DNA from: Pseudolysinimonas_A sp041984585
GTDB lineage: Bacteria; Actinomycetota; Actinomycetes; Actinomycetales; Microbacteriaceae
DNA: 64,000 nucleotides
Direction of reading: 5' to 3'
NCBI GenBank assembly: GCA_041984585.1
Contig: JBHIXX010000010.1
Coordinates: 1-64,000 of the forward strand
How positions within the stretch are numbered: position 1 is the stretch's first letter; each line of letters begins with the position of its first letter. The notes below the pieces were generated by a model. It was given only the letters and a program-made list of their open reading frames with translations. It had not been told where the DNA came from and made no database searches. Made by a program: the position numbers and the translations under genes. Positions 17,804 through 26,509 of the stretch are shown piece after piece.

Positions 17804-19207
17804 TCAGCGCCACTCCCCCGTCAGGGCGGCCCGCGCGGAGGCCGACGCGTCGGCGAACACCGCCCGCTCGGTCGGGTCGAAGTCCTGCCCGGCGACCGTG
17901 GCGTCCAGCCGGTCGATCTGCTCGGCGAGCACGGCCCGATCGCCCGGGCGCTCACTCGCGTAGGCGACCTCGCGCAGCACTCCGTAGAGCCGGATCACGA
18001 CGTCGGGGTCGTTGCCGCCGTACCGCCGCGTCTGCTGCACTCCCACTTCGAGCAGGGAGGCGAACTCGTGCCGCCGCGGGATCACGCGCACCACGCCCGC
18101 GTCGTCGTCGAGGGCGCGCAGCTGCTCGGGAAGCCGCACCAGCTCGCACAGCACGCCCGAGATGTGCCCGAGCGCGTGCACGGCCGTCGTCGGGTCGTTC
18201 ACCCCGGGCGAGACGGCGCGCACCGAGATGTCGGCGAGCTGGCGCAGGCCGAATCCGACGTCCTGCGTGGGGGTGCGCTCGTAGCCGATGCCGAACGCCG
18301 CCGAGACCTCCCGGTCGATGCGGGCGGCGTCATCCGGCTCCGCATGCCGCAGCGGGTCGCGCGACCACCAGAACGCGATCGGCGTGCCGTCCACCACGTT
18401 GCTGCCGATCGACCGCGTTTCGGCGACCACGATGTCGTGCTCCACTCCGAGGCGCACCAGGCGCTCGCGGTCGGAGCGGGTGAGGAATCCGGAGCGGGTT
18501 GCCAGCACCGGCCGCGCGTGCGGCGGGACCTCCGGCGCCTGGGGCGGATCCGTCGGTTCCGCGTCGGCGTCGTCCGGGTCCACCACCGGCCCGGCCGCGC
18601 CGCGCACCAGGGCGAGGGTCTCGGTCGTCTCGCGGTGCACGTCGCGCATCACCGTCTCGATGCGCAGGATGCGCGCGAGGTGCGAGAGGAACAGCACGAG
18701 CGTGACCACGCTCGCCAGCGTGAGCAGGAAGGCGAGGGTGATCGCCATCGGCGGCACGACGCCCGGTTCGTCGAGCGTCTCGTCGCGGACGGTGCGCAGC
18801 ACGGTGAGCGCGTAGGCGAAGGTGCCGAGGAAGACGGCGAGCGTGCGGTGCACGATCCGGTCGCGGGCGAACATGCGCAGCACCCGCGGCGAGGCCTGGC
18901 TGCTGGCCAGCTGGAGGGCGACGACCGTGAGCGAGAAGGTCAGGGTGGTGGCGGCCATCAGCGAGCTGGCGATCGCCGAGAGCACCGCTCGGGCGGCATC
19001 CGGGCCGCCCGAGAACAGCACGGCGGCGAGCCAGCCGGGGAGCGCGTCGGCGACGGCCTCGTCGACGACCGGCAGCCCGAAGCCCAGGATGACGGCCACG
19101 GCGACGGCCATCACCGGGATCGGCCACAGTCGCGCGGCGACGTTCTCGCGGAGCGAGGCGAACCGGAGCCGGCCGCCGCGCGCCCGCCGATCCGGCGACG
19201 ACGTCAT
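17804..19207 (-). CDS. DUF2254 family membrane protein
   Basis: 467 aa. Four hydrophobic segments in the N-terminal ~165 residues (about 25-165) are followed by a large cytoplasmic domain with VSPGVNDPTTAVHAL, the signature stretch of DUF2254, and PEQLRALDDDAG. Function is not established; the membrane part resembles channel-like proteins. The frame stays open upstream, but the ATG at 19207 stands 6 nt after TACGAT (ATCGTA at 19214-19219), so I used it. Confidence 0.85.
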   Translation of the reverse strand: MTSSPDRRARGGRLRFASLRENVAARLWPIPVMAVAVAVILGFGLPVVDEAVADALPGWLAAVLFSGGPDAARAVLSAIASSLMAATTLTFSLTVVALQLASSQASPRVLRMFARDRIVHRTLAVFLGTFAYALTVLRTVRDETLDEPGVVPPMAITLAFLLTLASVVTLVLFLSHLARILRIETVMRDVHRETTETLALVRGAAGPVVDPDDADAEPTDPPQAPEVPPHARPVLATRSGFLTRSDRERLVRLGVEHDIVVAETRSIGSNVVDGTPIAFWWSRDPLRHAEPDDAARIDREVSAAFGIGYERTPTQDVGFGLRQLADISVRAVSPGVNDPTTAVHALGHISGVLCELVRLPEQLRALDDDAGVVRVIPRRHEFASLLEVGVQQTRRYGGNDPDVVIRLYGVLREVAYASERPGDRAVLAEQIDRLDATVAGQDFDPTERAVFADASASARAALTGEWR

Positions 19208-19335
19208 CCGGTCATCGTATCGGCGGCCCGCCGTCGCGCCCCGGCCTGGTCGCCATGGACAGCGCACACACGGCCCCGTACCGTGGGGGCGATGCCCCGC
19301 ACCGTCGCACCCGTCGCCCTCGCGGAGCCGGTCGG

Positions 19336-20235
19336 ATGAGCGCCGGACTCCCGATCGTCGTCGACGGACTCGGCAAATCGTTCGGTCCCGTCCACGCGGT
19401 GTCCGACCTGTCGTTCGAGGTGCGTCCGGGCCGGGTGACCGGCTTCCTCGGGCCGAACGGCGCGGGCAAGACCACGACGCTCCGGATGCTGCTCGGCCTC
19501 GTGCGCTCGAGCGCCGGCAGCGCGCTGATCGGCGGCCGCTCCTACGGCGACCTCGACGACCCCGCCCGCACGGTCGGTGCATCCCTGGAGGCGGCGTTCC
19601 ATCCCGGCCGCACCGGACGCGGCCACCTCGAGACCCTCGCGCTCGGCGCCGGCATCCCGCGCAGCGCGATCCCCGATGTGCTCCGCCACGTCGGCATGGC
19701 GGAGTACGCCGACCGGCGCGTGGGCGGCTACTCGCTCGGCATGCGCCAGCGACTCGGCCTCGCCGGCGCCCTGCTCGGCGACCCGGGTGTGCTGGTGCTC
19801 GACGAGCCCGCGAACGGTCTCGACCCGGAGGGGATCCGCTGGATGCGCACGCGGCTGCGCGAGCTCGCCGCCGAGGGACGGACGGTGCTGCTGAGCTCCC
19901 ACCTGCTGGCGGAGGTGCAGCAGACCGTCGACGACGTCATCGTCATCGCGGGCGGTCGGCTGCGCTACGCCGGTCCGCTCGCCGGGCTCGCGGCGCCCGA
20001 GGGTGCCGCGACGCGGGTCGACGCTCCCGACCGTGAGGGGCTCGCGGCCGCGCTGCGGGCGTCGGGGTTCGAGGCGGTCGACGGTGCCGACGGGCTGCTC
20101 GTGCGGGGTGCCGTCCCCGCCGAGGTCGGACGGATCGCGCTGGCGGCGGGCGTCGCGCTCAGCGCCCTCGCGCCGCACTCCGCCGGGCTCGAAGACGACT
20201 TCCTCGCGCTGATCGGCGAGGAGGGCGCGCCGTGA
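19336..20235 (+). CDS. ABC transporter ATP-binding protein
   Basis: 299 aa. It has Walker A GPNGAGKTT, a signature YSLGMRQRLGLA, Walker B VLVLDEPANGLDP and the H-loop LLSSHLLAEV, followed by an ~80-residue C-terminal extension as in DrrA/NatA-like exporters. With the permease that follows (GTGA overlap) it forms an ATP-driven exporter; antibiotic or lipid efflux is possible, but the substrate is not shown. The ATG at 19336 places the ABC domain at the N terminus. Confidence 0.92.
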   Translation: MSAGLPIVVDGLGKSFGPVHAVSDLSFEVRPGRVTGFLGPNGAGKTTTLRMLLGLVRSSAGSALIGGRSYGDLDDPARTVGASLEAAFHPGRTGRGHLETLALGAGIPRSAIPDVLRHVGMAEYADRRVGGYSLGMRQRLGLAGALLGDPGVLVLDEPANGLDPEGIRWMRTRLRELAAEGRTVLLSSHLLAEVQQTVDDVIVIAGGRLRYAGPLAGLAAPEGAATRVDAPDREGLAAALRASGFEAVDGADGLLVRGAVPAEVGRIALAAGVALSALAPHSAGLEDDFLALIGEEGAP

Positions 20236-21029
20236 TCGGGCGGGCTCTCGCCTCGGAGGCGGCGAAGACGCTGAGCGTGCGCGTCAACGCGGTGCTCGTG
20301 CTGATCCTCGTCGGCTATATCGCCGTCGCGGCCGGGGGCTTCGCGGTCGCGTTGCTCGTCGCGCCCGAGGAGTCCGGCGTCGACCAGGCGTTCACCGACC
20401 TCGCACCCCTCGTCTACAGCATGGTGACGGCCGTCGGCTACGTATTCCCGCTCATCCTCGGGGCGCTCATGGTCACGTCGGAACACCGCTACCGCACGTT
20501 GACACCCACGTTCCTCGCCGTGCCGCGCCGCAGGGTGGTGCTCGCGGCGAAGCTCGTCGTCGCCGCGGTGCTCGGCGCGATCTCGGGGCTGGCCGGCCTG
20601 GTCGCCTCGATGGGCGCCGGCGGCGGGCTGCTCGCGGCGCTCGGCGGCGACCCGATGCTCGGCGAGCCCGACACCTGGTGGCTCGCCGCCCGGGTCGTGC
20701 TGGCGATGGCGCTGTGGGGCGTCGTCGGCGTCGGGGTCGGGGTGCTCATCCCGAACCAGATCGGGTCGATCGTCACCGCGATCGCGTTCACCCAGTTCGT
20801 CGAACCGCTCGTGCGCACCGCCGGCGCGTTCGTTGAGCCGCTCGGCGACGTCGTGCGGTTCCTGCCGGGAGCGGCGGGCGACGCGCTCGTCGGCGCGAGC
20901 GTGTACGCGGCGATCGGCGGATCGGGCGAGTCGCTCGACTGGTGGCAGGGCGGGCTGGTGCTCGCGGGCTACGCCGTCGTGCTCACCGCGGTCGGCGCCG
21001 TCACGTCGTGGCGCCGCGACGTCACGTGA
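20232..21029 (+). CDS. ABC-2 type transporter permease
   Basis: 265 aa with six membrane helices (around residues 20-45, 55-80, 105-130, 150-175, 180-205 and 235-260) and the EHRYRTL stretch after helix 2 typical of ABC-2 permeases. The GTG start overlaps the ATPase stop by 4 nt. Downstream (21030-21062) is a short run of near-repeats of TGACCTGA/CCGGA with no clear hairpin. Confidence 0.9.
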   Translation: MIGRALASEAAKTLSVRVNAVLVLILVGYIAVAAGGFAVALLVAPEESGVDQAFTDLAPLVYSMVTAVGYVFPLILGALMVTSEHRYRTLTPTFLAVPRRRVVLAAKLVVAAVLGAISGLAGLVASMGAGGGLLAALGGDPMLGEPDTWWLAARVVLAMALWGVVGVGVGVLIPNQIGSIVTAIAFTQFVEPLVRTAGAFVEPLGDVVRFLPGAAGDALVGASVYAAIGGSGESLDWWQGGLVLAGYAVVLTAVGAVTSWRRDVT

Positions 21030-21150
21030 CCTGACCGGACCGGATCTGACCTGATCCGAGCCGACCGCGCCGGCCGGATGGATGTGCGAGCGGCCGCCGC
21101 GTCCGGATAGCGTGGAGGGACGCCCGCCCGCCGAGTCCGGAGGAGGACGC

Positions 21151-22206
21151 ATGCCCGCCGAGTGGGACCCCTGGATCGTCTACGCGATCGTGGTGGCAGG
21201 CCTCATCCTGGCCGCCGTCGTGATCACGGCGCTCATCGCTCTGCCGCTGCGCTTCCTCGCGCGGCGCAACGGCTGGGATCACCGGCTCATCGGCAGGATG
21301 CGGCGCCCCTTCCGGGTGCTGCTGTTCGCGATCGGACTGCTGATCGCGGTCGTCATCCTCCCGCTGCCGGAGGCCTGGCGGGACTTCCAGGGCGTCATCA
21401 CCCACGCGCTGCGCATCGCCGTCATCGCGGCGGCGGCGTGGCTGCTGATGGGCGTCGTGTCGTTCTTCTTCGCGCGGACGCTCGACCGCTACCCGCTCGA
21501 TGTCGCCGACAACCGGGCCGCCCGCCGGGTGCACACCCAGGTGACGATCATGCGCCGCGTCGTGATCGTGCTGATCGCCCTGCTCGGCCTCGGCACGATT
21601 CTGCTGACCTTCGACGGCGTGCAGGCCGTCGGTGCCAGCCTGTTCGCCTCGGCCGGCGTGCTCAGCGTGGTGGCCGGCATCGCCGCGCAGTCGACGATCG
21701 GCAACGTGTTCGCCGGGCTGCAGATCGCCTTCACCGACGCCGTCCGGGTCGACGACGTGGTCGTGGTCGAGGGCGAGTGGGGTCGCATCGAGGACATCAC
21801 GCTCACGTACGTGGTGGTGAAGATCTGGGACCAGCGCCGCCTCGTGCTGCCGTCGACCTACTTCGTCAACCAGCCGTTCGAGAACTGGACCCGCAACGGC
21901 GCCGACATCACCGGAACGGTCGAGCTCGACCTCGACTGGCGGATCAGCCCCGCCGAGATGCGCGCCCACTACGAGCAGTACGTCGACGCGCACGAGCTGT
22001 TCGACGGGCGCGCCCGCGGACTGCAGATCACCGACGCGGTCGGCGGGATGGTGAAGGCCCGCTTCCTGATGACGGCGGCGGACTCGGGGCGGCTGTGGGA
22101 CCTCCGCTGCGCGGTGCGCGAGGAGATGGTCGAGTGGGTGCACCGCACCACCCTCGGCGTTCCCCGCACCCGGGTGGAGCTGGTCGAGGCGGCCGGCGAG
22201 GGCTGA
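21151..22206 (+). CDS. small-conductance mechanosensitive channel family (MscS)
   Basis: 351 aa. Four hydrophobic segments (~8-30, 55-75, 85-110, 135-160) lead into the Gly/Ala-rich pore helix SLFASAGVLSVVAGIAAQ. The beta domain (TIGNVFAGLQIAFTD, DDVVVVEGEWGRIEDITLTYV) and the C-terminal cage follow. It releases solutes on osmotic downshock. TAGCGT (21108-21113) and a strong GGAGGAGGA ribosome binding site (21139-21147) precede the ATG, giving a leader of ~30 nt. Confidence 0.93.
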   Translation: MPAEWDPWIVYAIVVAGLILAAVVITALIALPLRFLARRNGWDHRLIGRMRRPFRVLLFAIGLLIAVVILPLPEAWRDFQGVITHALRIAVIAAAAWLLMGVVSFFFARTLDRYPLDVADNRAARRVHTQVTIMRRVVIVLIALLGLGTILLTFDGVQAVGASLFASAGVLSVVAGIAAQSTIGNVFAGLQIAFTDAVRVDDVVVVEGEWGRIEDITLTYVVVKIWDQRRLVLPSTYFVNQPFENWTRNGADITGTVELDLDWRISPAEMRAHYEQYVDAHELFDGRARGLQITDAVGGMVKARFLMTAADSGRLWDLRCAVREEMVEWVHRTTLGVPRTRVELVEAAGEG

Positions 22207-22237
22207 TCGGGTCGGAGTCGCGGCGTAGGGTCGCGGC

Positions 22238-22657
22238 ATGGCGCGCAACGACAACCAGACCCGCCCGACCGACGTGCCCGTCGAGCGGTTCCTCGCCGAG
22301 GCCGCGACGGAACGGCGCCGCGACGAGGGGGTCGCGCTGCTCGACATCTTCCGGACGGAGACCGGCGACGACGGGGTCATGTGGGGTCCGTCGATCGTCG
22401 GATTCGGCGTGCGGCACTACCGCACCGACGCCGGCCGCGAGGGCGACTGGCCCGTCGTCGGGTTCTCGCCGCGCAAGTCGGCTCTCACCCTCTACGGTCT
22501 GCACAACGGCTACGCCGAGACGCCGGATCCGCTGCTGGTGGACCTCGGACCGCACCGGACCGGGGTCGGCTGCCTCTACCTGACCCGGCTCGACGCAGTC
22601 GACCACGCCGTCCTGCGGAGGATGATCCGGGAGGCCTGGGCTGCCGGCGGTCGCTGA
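22238..22657 (+). CDS. DUF1801 domain protein
   Basis: 139-aa soluble protein of the YdhG-like/DUF1801 fold: RRDEGVALLDIFRTETG, WGPSIVGFGVRHY, GFSPRKSALTLYGL and the C-terminal GVGCLYLTRLDAVD are typical. The biochemical role of the family is not settled. The ATG lies 6 nt after TAGGGT (22226-22231). Confidence 0.86.
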   Translation: MARNDNQTRPTDVPVERFLAEAATERRRDEGVALLDIFRTETGDDGVMWGPSIVGFGVRHYRTDAGREGDWPVVGFSPRKSALTLYGLHNGYAETPDPLLVDLGPHRTGVGCLYLTRLDAVDHAVLRRMIREAWAAGGR

Positions 22658-22664
22658 GGCGGGT

Positions 22665-22964
22665 TCAGCCCCGGTCGAGACCGAAGGTGTGTTTGACGAG
22701 CGCCTGCACGTCACGGTCGAGCCCGTCGACGCGTTGATCGAGCGCGGTGAAGCGTGTGTTCATCTCGTTGCGCAGCCCGGTGATCTCGCCGCGCAAGCCG
22801 GTGATCTCCCCGGCGATCTCGCCGCGCAGCCCGGTGATCTCGCCGCGCACCCCGGAGATCTCGGCGCGGATCACCCGGACGAACAACGTCGACACGATGG
22901 TCATCATGCCCAGGGCGGCCGTGGCGAAGACGCCGATGAGCACCCATACCTGCGGTTCGGTCAT
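22665..22964 (-). CDS. membrane-anchored coiled-coil protein with EITGLRG repeats
   Basis: 99 aa if started at the ATG of MTEPQ; a GTG at 22973 would add three residues. One N-terminal membrane helix (~8-30) is followed by a heptad repeat, I-x-G-V/L-R-G-E-I-T-G, through residues ~35-65, encoded by near-identical 21-nt DNA repeats. A second amphipathic stretch (RFTALDQRVDGLDRDVQAL) follows. It should form a cytoplasmic coiled coil at the membrane. No function is known. Convergent with the DUF1801 gene, 7 nt apart. Confidence 0.7.
   Translation of the reverse strand: MTEPQVWVLIGVFATAALGMMTIVSTLFVRVIRAEISGVRGEITGLRGEIAGEITGLRGEITGLRNEMNTRFTALDQRVDGLDRDVQALVKHTFGLDRG
22779..22866. repeat. 21-nt in-frame tandem repeats (coiled-coil coding)
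   Basis: About four imperfect copies of a 21-nt unit containing GGTGATCTCGCCGCGCA (plus strand), one shortened. They encode the seven-residue EITGLRG unit, so copy number changes would add or remove whole heptads. Confidence 0.65.
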
Positions 22965-23022
22965 GGTGAGCACCGTTTCAGTATTCCGCCGCGATCGGGA
23001 GTTGACCAGGGCGCGGACGGAC

Positions 23023-23056
23023 GACGTCTCCCCGCAGGGCCCGGGGAGGAGACGTC
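23023..23056 (-). terminator. hairpin downstream of the purS-purQ-DUF3817 genes
   Basis: GACGTCTCC (23023-23031) pairs with GGAGACGTC (23048-23056). The 16-nt interval can pair further (CCCG/CGGG). It lies ~40 nt after the DUF3817 stop on the minus strand and just before the next minus-strand gene; no U-tract is seen. Confidence 0.45.
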
Positions 23057-23096
23057 ATGTCGGGCCGCGCGATCATCGCCCACCGGGTGGAACGGC

Positions 23097-23549
23097 TCAG
23101 TGCTCGCCGCCGGGCGGGCCGATGACGAGCAGCGCGACGAAGATCGCCACCAGCACGACCGCGAACACCACCACCAGGGCGGCAGGGTGCCGCACGAACC
23201 AGCGGACGAGCGCGTCGAGCGGGGTGCGGTCGCGCCCGTCGGGCCCGCGGCGCCAGTCGCCGTCGAGCCTCCCGGTGCGGTCGAGCGCCACGTCGACCGG
23301 GATGGTCGCGTAGGGCACGACCGCCGCCGCGACCGCGCCGACGACCAGCGCCGGGTGCCAGCGGCGGTCGATCCCGACCAGCAGCGCGATGCCGGCGTAG
23401 GCGAGGAACACGAACCCGTGGATGCCGCCGCCGATCGTGACGGCGATGTCGAGCCCGGCGGTGGCGCGCAGGATCAGCCCGGCGATGAGCAGGGTCCAGG
23501 TGATCGCCTCGGCGACGGCGACGATCCGGAAGAGCAGCTTCGGCGTCAT
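23097..23549 (-). CDS. DUF3817 domain integral membrane protein
   Basis: 150 aa with four membrane helices. It begins LLFRIVAVAEAITWTLLIAG and continues through GGGIHGFVFLAYA, both typical of DUF3817 (YdzA-like) proteins. A charged loop (DWRRGPDGRDRTP) separates the C-terminal helix. The ATG overlaps the purQ stop (ATGA), so it is cotranscribed with purine genes, a linkage also common in related actinobacteria. Function unknown. Confidence 0.85.
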   Translation of the reverse strand: MTPKLLFRIVAVAEAITWTLLIAGLILRATAGLDIAVTIGGGIHGFVFLAYAGIALLVGIDRRWHPALVVGAVAAAVVPYATIPVDVALDRTGRLDGDWRRGPDGRDRTPLDALVRWFVRHPAALVVVFAVVLVAIFVALLVIGPPGGEH

Positions 23550-24244
23550 GCCGCCGAGAGCGTCGCGGTGAGCACGCTGGTGAAGAAGGTGAGCCCGTCG
23601 ACGCCGGAGCGCATGGCGGCGGGGGTGTCGGGGCCGAAACCCGGCTCGACGGCGTGCTCCGGATGCGGCATCAGCCCGACGACGTTGCCGCGCGGGTTGG
23701 TGAGCCCGGCGATGTCGCGCAGCGACCCGTTCGGGTTGCCCTCGAGGTAGCGGAAGGCGACCAGCCCCTCGCCCTCGAGCCGGTCGAGCGTCTCGGCGTC
23801 GGCGATGAATCCGCCCTCGCCGTTCTTGAGCGGGATGGTGATCTCCTGCCCGTGCTCGAACCCGCTGGTCCACGCGGTCGTGGCGTTCTCGACGCGCAGA
23901 CGCTGGTCGCGGCAGACGAACGTCCCGTGGTCGTTGCGGATGAGGCCCCCCGGCAGCAGGTGCGCCTCGACGAGGATCTGGAACCCGTTGCAGATGCCGA
24001 GCACCGGCATCCCCGCGTTCGCCGCGTCGATGACCTCGCTCATGATCGGCGAGTGCGCGGCGATCGCGCCGCAGCGCAGGTAGTCGCCGTAGGAGAAGCC
24101 GCCGGGCAGAACGATCGCGTCCACACCGTGCAGGTCGTGGTCGCCGTGCCACAGCGACACCGGCTCCGCGCCGGCGAGCCGTACGGCGCGCTGCGCGTCC
24201 CGGTCGTCGAGCGACCCGGGGAAGGTGACGACGCCGACCCTCAC
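23546..24244 (-). CDS. purQ: phosphoribosylformylglycinamidine synthase glutaminase subunit
   Basis: Releases ammonia from glutamine for PurL. 232 aa class I amidotransferase: GVVTFPGSLDD at the N terminus, the nucleophile elbow LGICNGFQ with the catalytic Cys, and the C-terminal MPHPEHA with the catalytic His. It lies 10 nt after purS on the same strand. Confidence 0.97.
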   Translation of the reverse strand: MRVGVVTFPGSLDDRDAQRAVRLAGAEPVSLWHGDHDLHGVDAIVLPGGFSYGDYLRCGAIAAHSPIMSEVIDAANAGMPVLGICNGFQILVEAHLLPGGLIRNDHGTFVCRDQRLRVENATTAWTSGFEHGQEITIPLKNGEGGFIADAETLDRLEGEGLVAFRYLEGNPNGSLRDIAGLTNPRGNVVGLMPHPEHAVEPGFGPDTPAAMRSGVDGLTFFTSVLTATLSAA

Positions 24245-24254
24245 GCGGCGGGCC

Positions 24255-24500
24255 TCACGCGACCGTCACGGCGACGACGTCTTCGATCACCTGGTTGCTC
24301 AGCAGCTCTTCGGCGAGGCGCTGGGCCTCGGCGAGCACCGAGTCGGTGACCTCGCCCTCGACGGTCAGCTCGAACCGCTTGCCGATGCGCACGTCGGTGA
24401 ACGGGCTGTCGCCCGAGCGGCGCAGCGACCCGGCGACGGCCTTGCCGGCGGGGTCGAGCAGTTCGGCCTTCGGCATCACTTCGACGACGATCACGGGCAC
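24255..24500 (-). CDS. purS: phosphoribosylformylglycinamidine synthase subunit PurS
   Basis: 81-aa small subunit that bridges PurL and PurQ. It has the conserved VMPKAELLDPAGKAV and VRIGKRFEL stretches. Full length. It starts 4 nt after the stop of the SGNH hydrolase gene upstream, so the four genes 25200 to 23097 may form one transcript. Confidence 0.96.
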   Translation of the reverse strand: MPVIVVEVMPKAELLDPAGKAVAGSLRRSGDSPFTDVRIGKRFELTVEGEVTDSVLAEAQRLAEELLSNQVIEDVVAVTVA

Positions 24501-24504
24501 GCGA

Positions 24505-25200
24505 TCAGTCTACGGGGCGGGATCGGAGTGCCGACCCGAGTGCGTCGGCGATGCGGCCGGCGAGGTCGGCGTACCCGGTGGCGTCGGGGTGGAACAGGTC
24601 CTCGCCCACGGAGTCTCCCCGGACGCCCGCGACGACGGTGGCGCCGTCTGCGCACGCGACCGCCTCGGTGCGGCGGCCGAGCCCGGCGGCGGCGGACCCG
24701 AGCGCCGGTCGCAGGGGCCGCGGGAGCACCGGGAACAGGTCGAACCGCGGCGGGGCGACCACGACCTCCATATCGGCGTCGATCCGGTCGAGGATGGCGG
24801 TGAGGTCGTGCTCGAACGCTCGGGGCGATCGCAGCGCCATGGCGTCGTTCCACCCGACCAGTACGACGGCGACGTCGGCTGACACCGGGCCGGCCAGTTG
24901 TTCGCGCAGCACGTCGGCGGCCGTCGCGCCGTTCCGCCCGAGCGCCCGCCACTCGACGGTCCGCCCGTCGGCGGCGAGCCGGTGGGCCAGGGCGGCCGGG
25001 AGGGCGTCGGCCATGTCGTCGACTCCGGTGCCGATCGCCGTCGAGTCTCCGACCACCAGGAGTCGGAGGGCGGGCCCGTCGCCGGGGACGACCCCGTGCC
25101 GCGCGCCGCGCGGGTCGGGCAGCGTCGGCGTGCGGCGGCGGAGCAGATGGGCCTGCGCGAGCACGATCGGCGCCAGCAGCACCGCGGGCAGTCGGCTCAT
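24505..25200 (-). CDS. SGNH/GDSL-family hydrolase
   Basis: 231-aa esterase-like protein. A short hydrophobic N terminus (LPAVLLAPIVLAQA) may anchor or export it. Block I is VVGDSTAIGTG (Ser nucleophile), then ALGRNGATAAD (Gly block), VGWNDA (Asn block), and the late Asp/His in DLFHPDATGY. The substrate is unknown. GACAAT (ATTGTC at 25207-25212) ends 6 nt before the ATG. It immediately precedes purS. Confidence 0.87.
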   Translation of the reverse strand: MSRLPAVLLAPIVLAQAHLLRRRTPTLPDPRGARHGVVPGDGPALRLLVVGDSTAIGTGVDDMADALPAALAHRLAADGRTVEWRALGRNGATAADVLREQLAGPVSADVAVVLVGWNDAMALRSPRAFEHDLTAILDRIDADMEVVVAPPRFDLFPVLPRPLRPALGSAAAGLGRRTEAVACADGATVVAGVRGDSVGEDLFHPDATGYADLAGRIADALGSALRSRPVD

Positions 25201-25253
25201 GCGCCCATTGTCGCGATTCGCCCTCGGGAGTGCCGGGCCGACGCGGAGACGGA

Positions 25254-26123
25254 TCAGCCGCGCGGGGCGGCGGTGGTGACGCGGATGAGGTTGGCCCAGG
25301 GGTCGTCGAAGGCGACGGTGCGCCCGTCGTCGCGGGTCTCGACGCCGTGGTGCGTCATCCGCTCGCCGATCTCGCCGAGGTCGTCGTCGCCGGGCACGAC
25401 GATGTCGACCTGGCCGAGCCCGAGGGTGCGCTGCCGGCGGCCGGCGCCCCGGCTGTTCCACACGTTCATCGCCATGTGGTGGTGGTAGCCGCCGGCGCTG
25501 ACGAACAGTGCCTGGCCGCCGTAGTCGAGGGTCTCGGCGAATCCGAGCTTGCCGACGTAGAAGTCGCGCGCGCTCGCGACGTCGCCCACCGAGAGGTGTA
25601 CGTGACCGACCCGGGTGTCGCCCCATCCGGCGCCCGCCTGTCCGCGCTCGTCGAGATGCTCCTGCAGGAACCGGTTGGGGTCGAGGAAGAGCGTGCTCAT
25701 CTCGACCTCGCCGTGCACCCAGCTCCACTCGGCGCGCTCGCGGTCCCAGTACAGCTCGACGCCGTTGCCCTCCGGGTCGTCGAAGTAGAACGCCTGGCTC
25801 ACCAGGTGGTCGCTCGACCCGGTGAAGGTGTTCGGATAGCGCTGCGCGACGGAGTACACGGCGGCCGCGAGGGCGGCCCGGGTGTCGAACAGGAACGCGG
25901 TGTGGAAGAGCCCGGCCTGCCCGGGGGCCGCGTGACGCAGGTCGGGGGACGCCTCGAGCACGACGAGCGGGAGCGCGGGTCGGCCCAGCACGACCGCGCC
26001 CGCCTCGGCGGAGAGCACTTCGAGCCCGACGCCGTCGCGGTAGTAGGCGGTCATGGCGTCGAGGTCGGCGACGTTGAGCGTCACGGCGCCCATCGCGGTG
26101 TCGGCGGCGAGGAATTCGGTCAT
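25254..26123 (-). CDS. VOC-family ring-cleaving dioxygenase (catechol 2,3-dioxygenase/CatE-like)
   Basis: 289 aa with two glyoxalase-type repeats (about 10-130 and 165-285). Candidate iron ligands are the His of LFHTAFLF and GHVHLSV and the Glu of GNGVELYWDR; GGYHHHMAMNVW is typical of the CatE/MhqO-like group, which acts on catechols or hydroquinones. The ATG at 26123 lies 16 nt downstream of a perfect palindrome (26140-26151), a probable operator for a repressor that responds to quinones or phenols. No such regulator gene is adjacent. Confidence 0.88.
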   Translation of the reverse strand: MTEFLAADTAMGAVTLNVADLDAMTAYYRDGVGLEVLSAEAGAVVLGRPALPLVVLEASPDLRHAAPGQAGLFHTAFLFDTRAALAAAVYSVAQRYPNTFTGSSDHLVSQAFYFDDPEGNGVELYWDRERAEWSWVHGEVEMSTLFLDPNRFLQEHLDERGQAGAGWGDTRVGHVHLSVGDVASARDFYVGKLGFAETLDYGGQALFVSAGGYHHHMAMNVWNSRGAGRRQRTLGLGQVDIVVPGDDDLGEIGERMTHHGVETRDDGRTVAFDDPWANLIRVTTAAPRG

Positions 26124-26139
26124 GTCCACCCCAACGTGG

Positions 26140-26151
26140 TTGTCGCGACAA
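26140..26151. promoter_or_regulatory. putative operator palindrome upstream of the dioxygenase gene
   Basis: TTGTCGCGACAA, a perfect 12-bp palindrome 16 nt before the dioxygenase ATG and 121 nt before the divergent 63-aa gene. Size and position fit a MarR- or TetR-type repressor site. The protein that binds it is not in the window. Confidence 0.55.
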
Positions 26152-26272
26152 GTATTCCCGAGCGGCCCTCGGCGCGCCAGGCCCGCCGAGGAATAGGGAT
26201 TCCTCCCGATGCCCACGACCACCTCAGGCGACGAACGTAGGGGTCGGCACAGCGAACGGAAGGAGAGCCGAG

Positions 26273-26464
26273 ATGGACCCGGCACGCATGTACCTGGCCG
26301 ACTACGAGGCACGTCACCGCGAGGCGACGCTCCGCATCGAGGTCGAGCGCACCCGGCGACAGGCCGAGCGGATGGCGGCGGACCCCGCCCCCGCTCGCGC
26401 GCCCCGCGCCCCGTGGGTCGCGTTCCCCGCCCTGGTCCGCCGGCGCGTCCGACGGGCGCTGTGA
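26273..26464 (+). CDS. small basic protein, 63 aa, unknown
   Basis: Not recognised. The ATG has a strong AAGGAGAG ribosome binding site. The protein is Arg/Ala-rich: a charged helix with EARHREATLRIEVERTRRQA (~12-31), a Pro-rich hinge and a short C-terminal segment WVAFPALVRRRVRRAL that could lie against the membrane. It diverges from the dioxygenase gene across the palindrome and could share its control. Confidence 0.6.
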   Translation: MDPARMYLADYEARHREATLRIEVERTRRQAERMAADPAPARAPRAPWVAFPALVRRRVRRAL

Positions 26465-26509
26465 CCGGTTCCTCCGTCGGGGGCACCCTCGGGCGTCCCC
26501 GACCCGGGG

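Noticed and set aside
15493..18483. Very long open frame antisense to purL
   Set aside because: A G+C-rich shadow: Arg/Ala/Gly/His-rich product without motifs, exactly opposite purL and its neighbour.
21030..21062. Short near-repeats TGACCTGA/CCGGA after the ABC permease
   Set aside because: Too short and irregular to call a terminator, REP element or operator.
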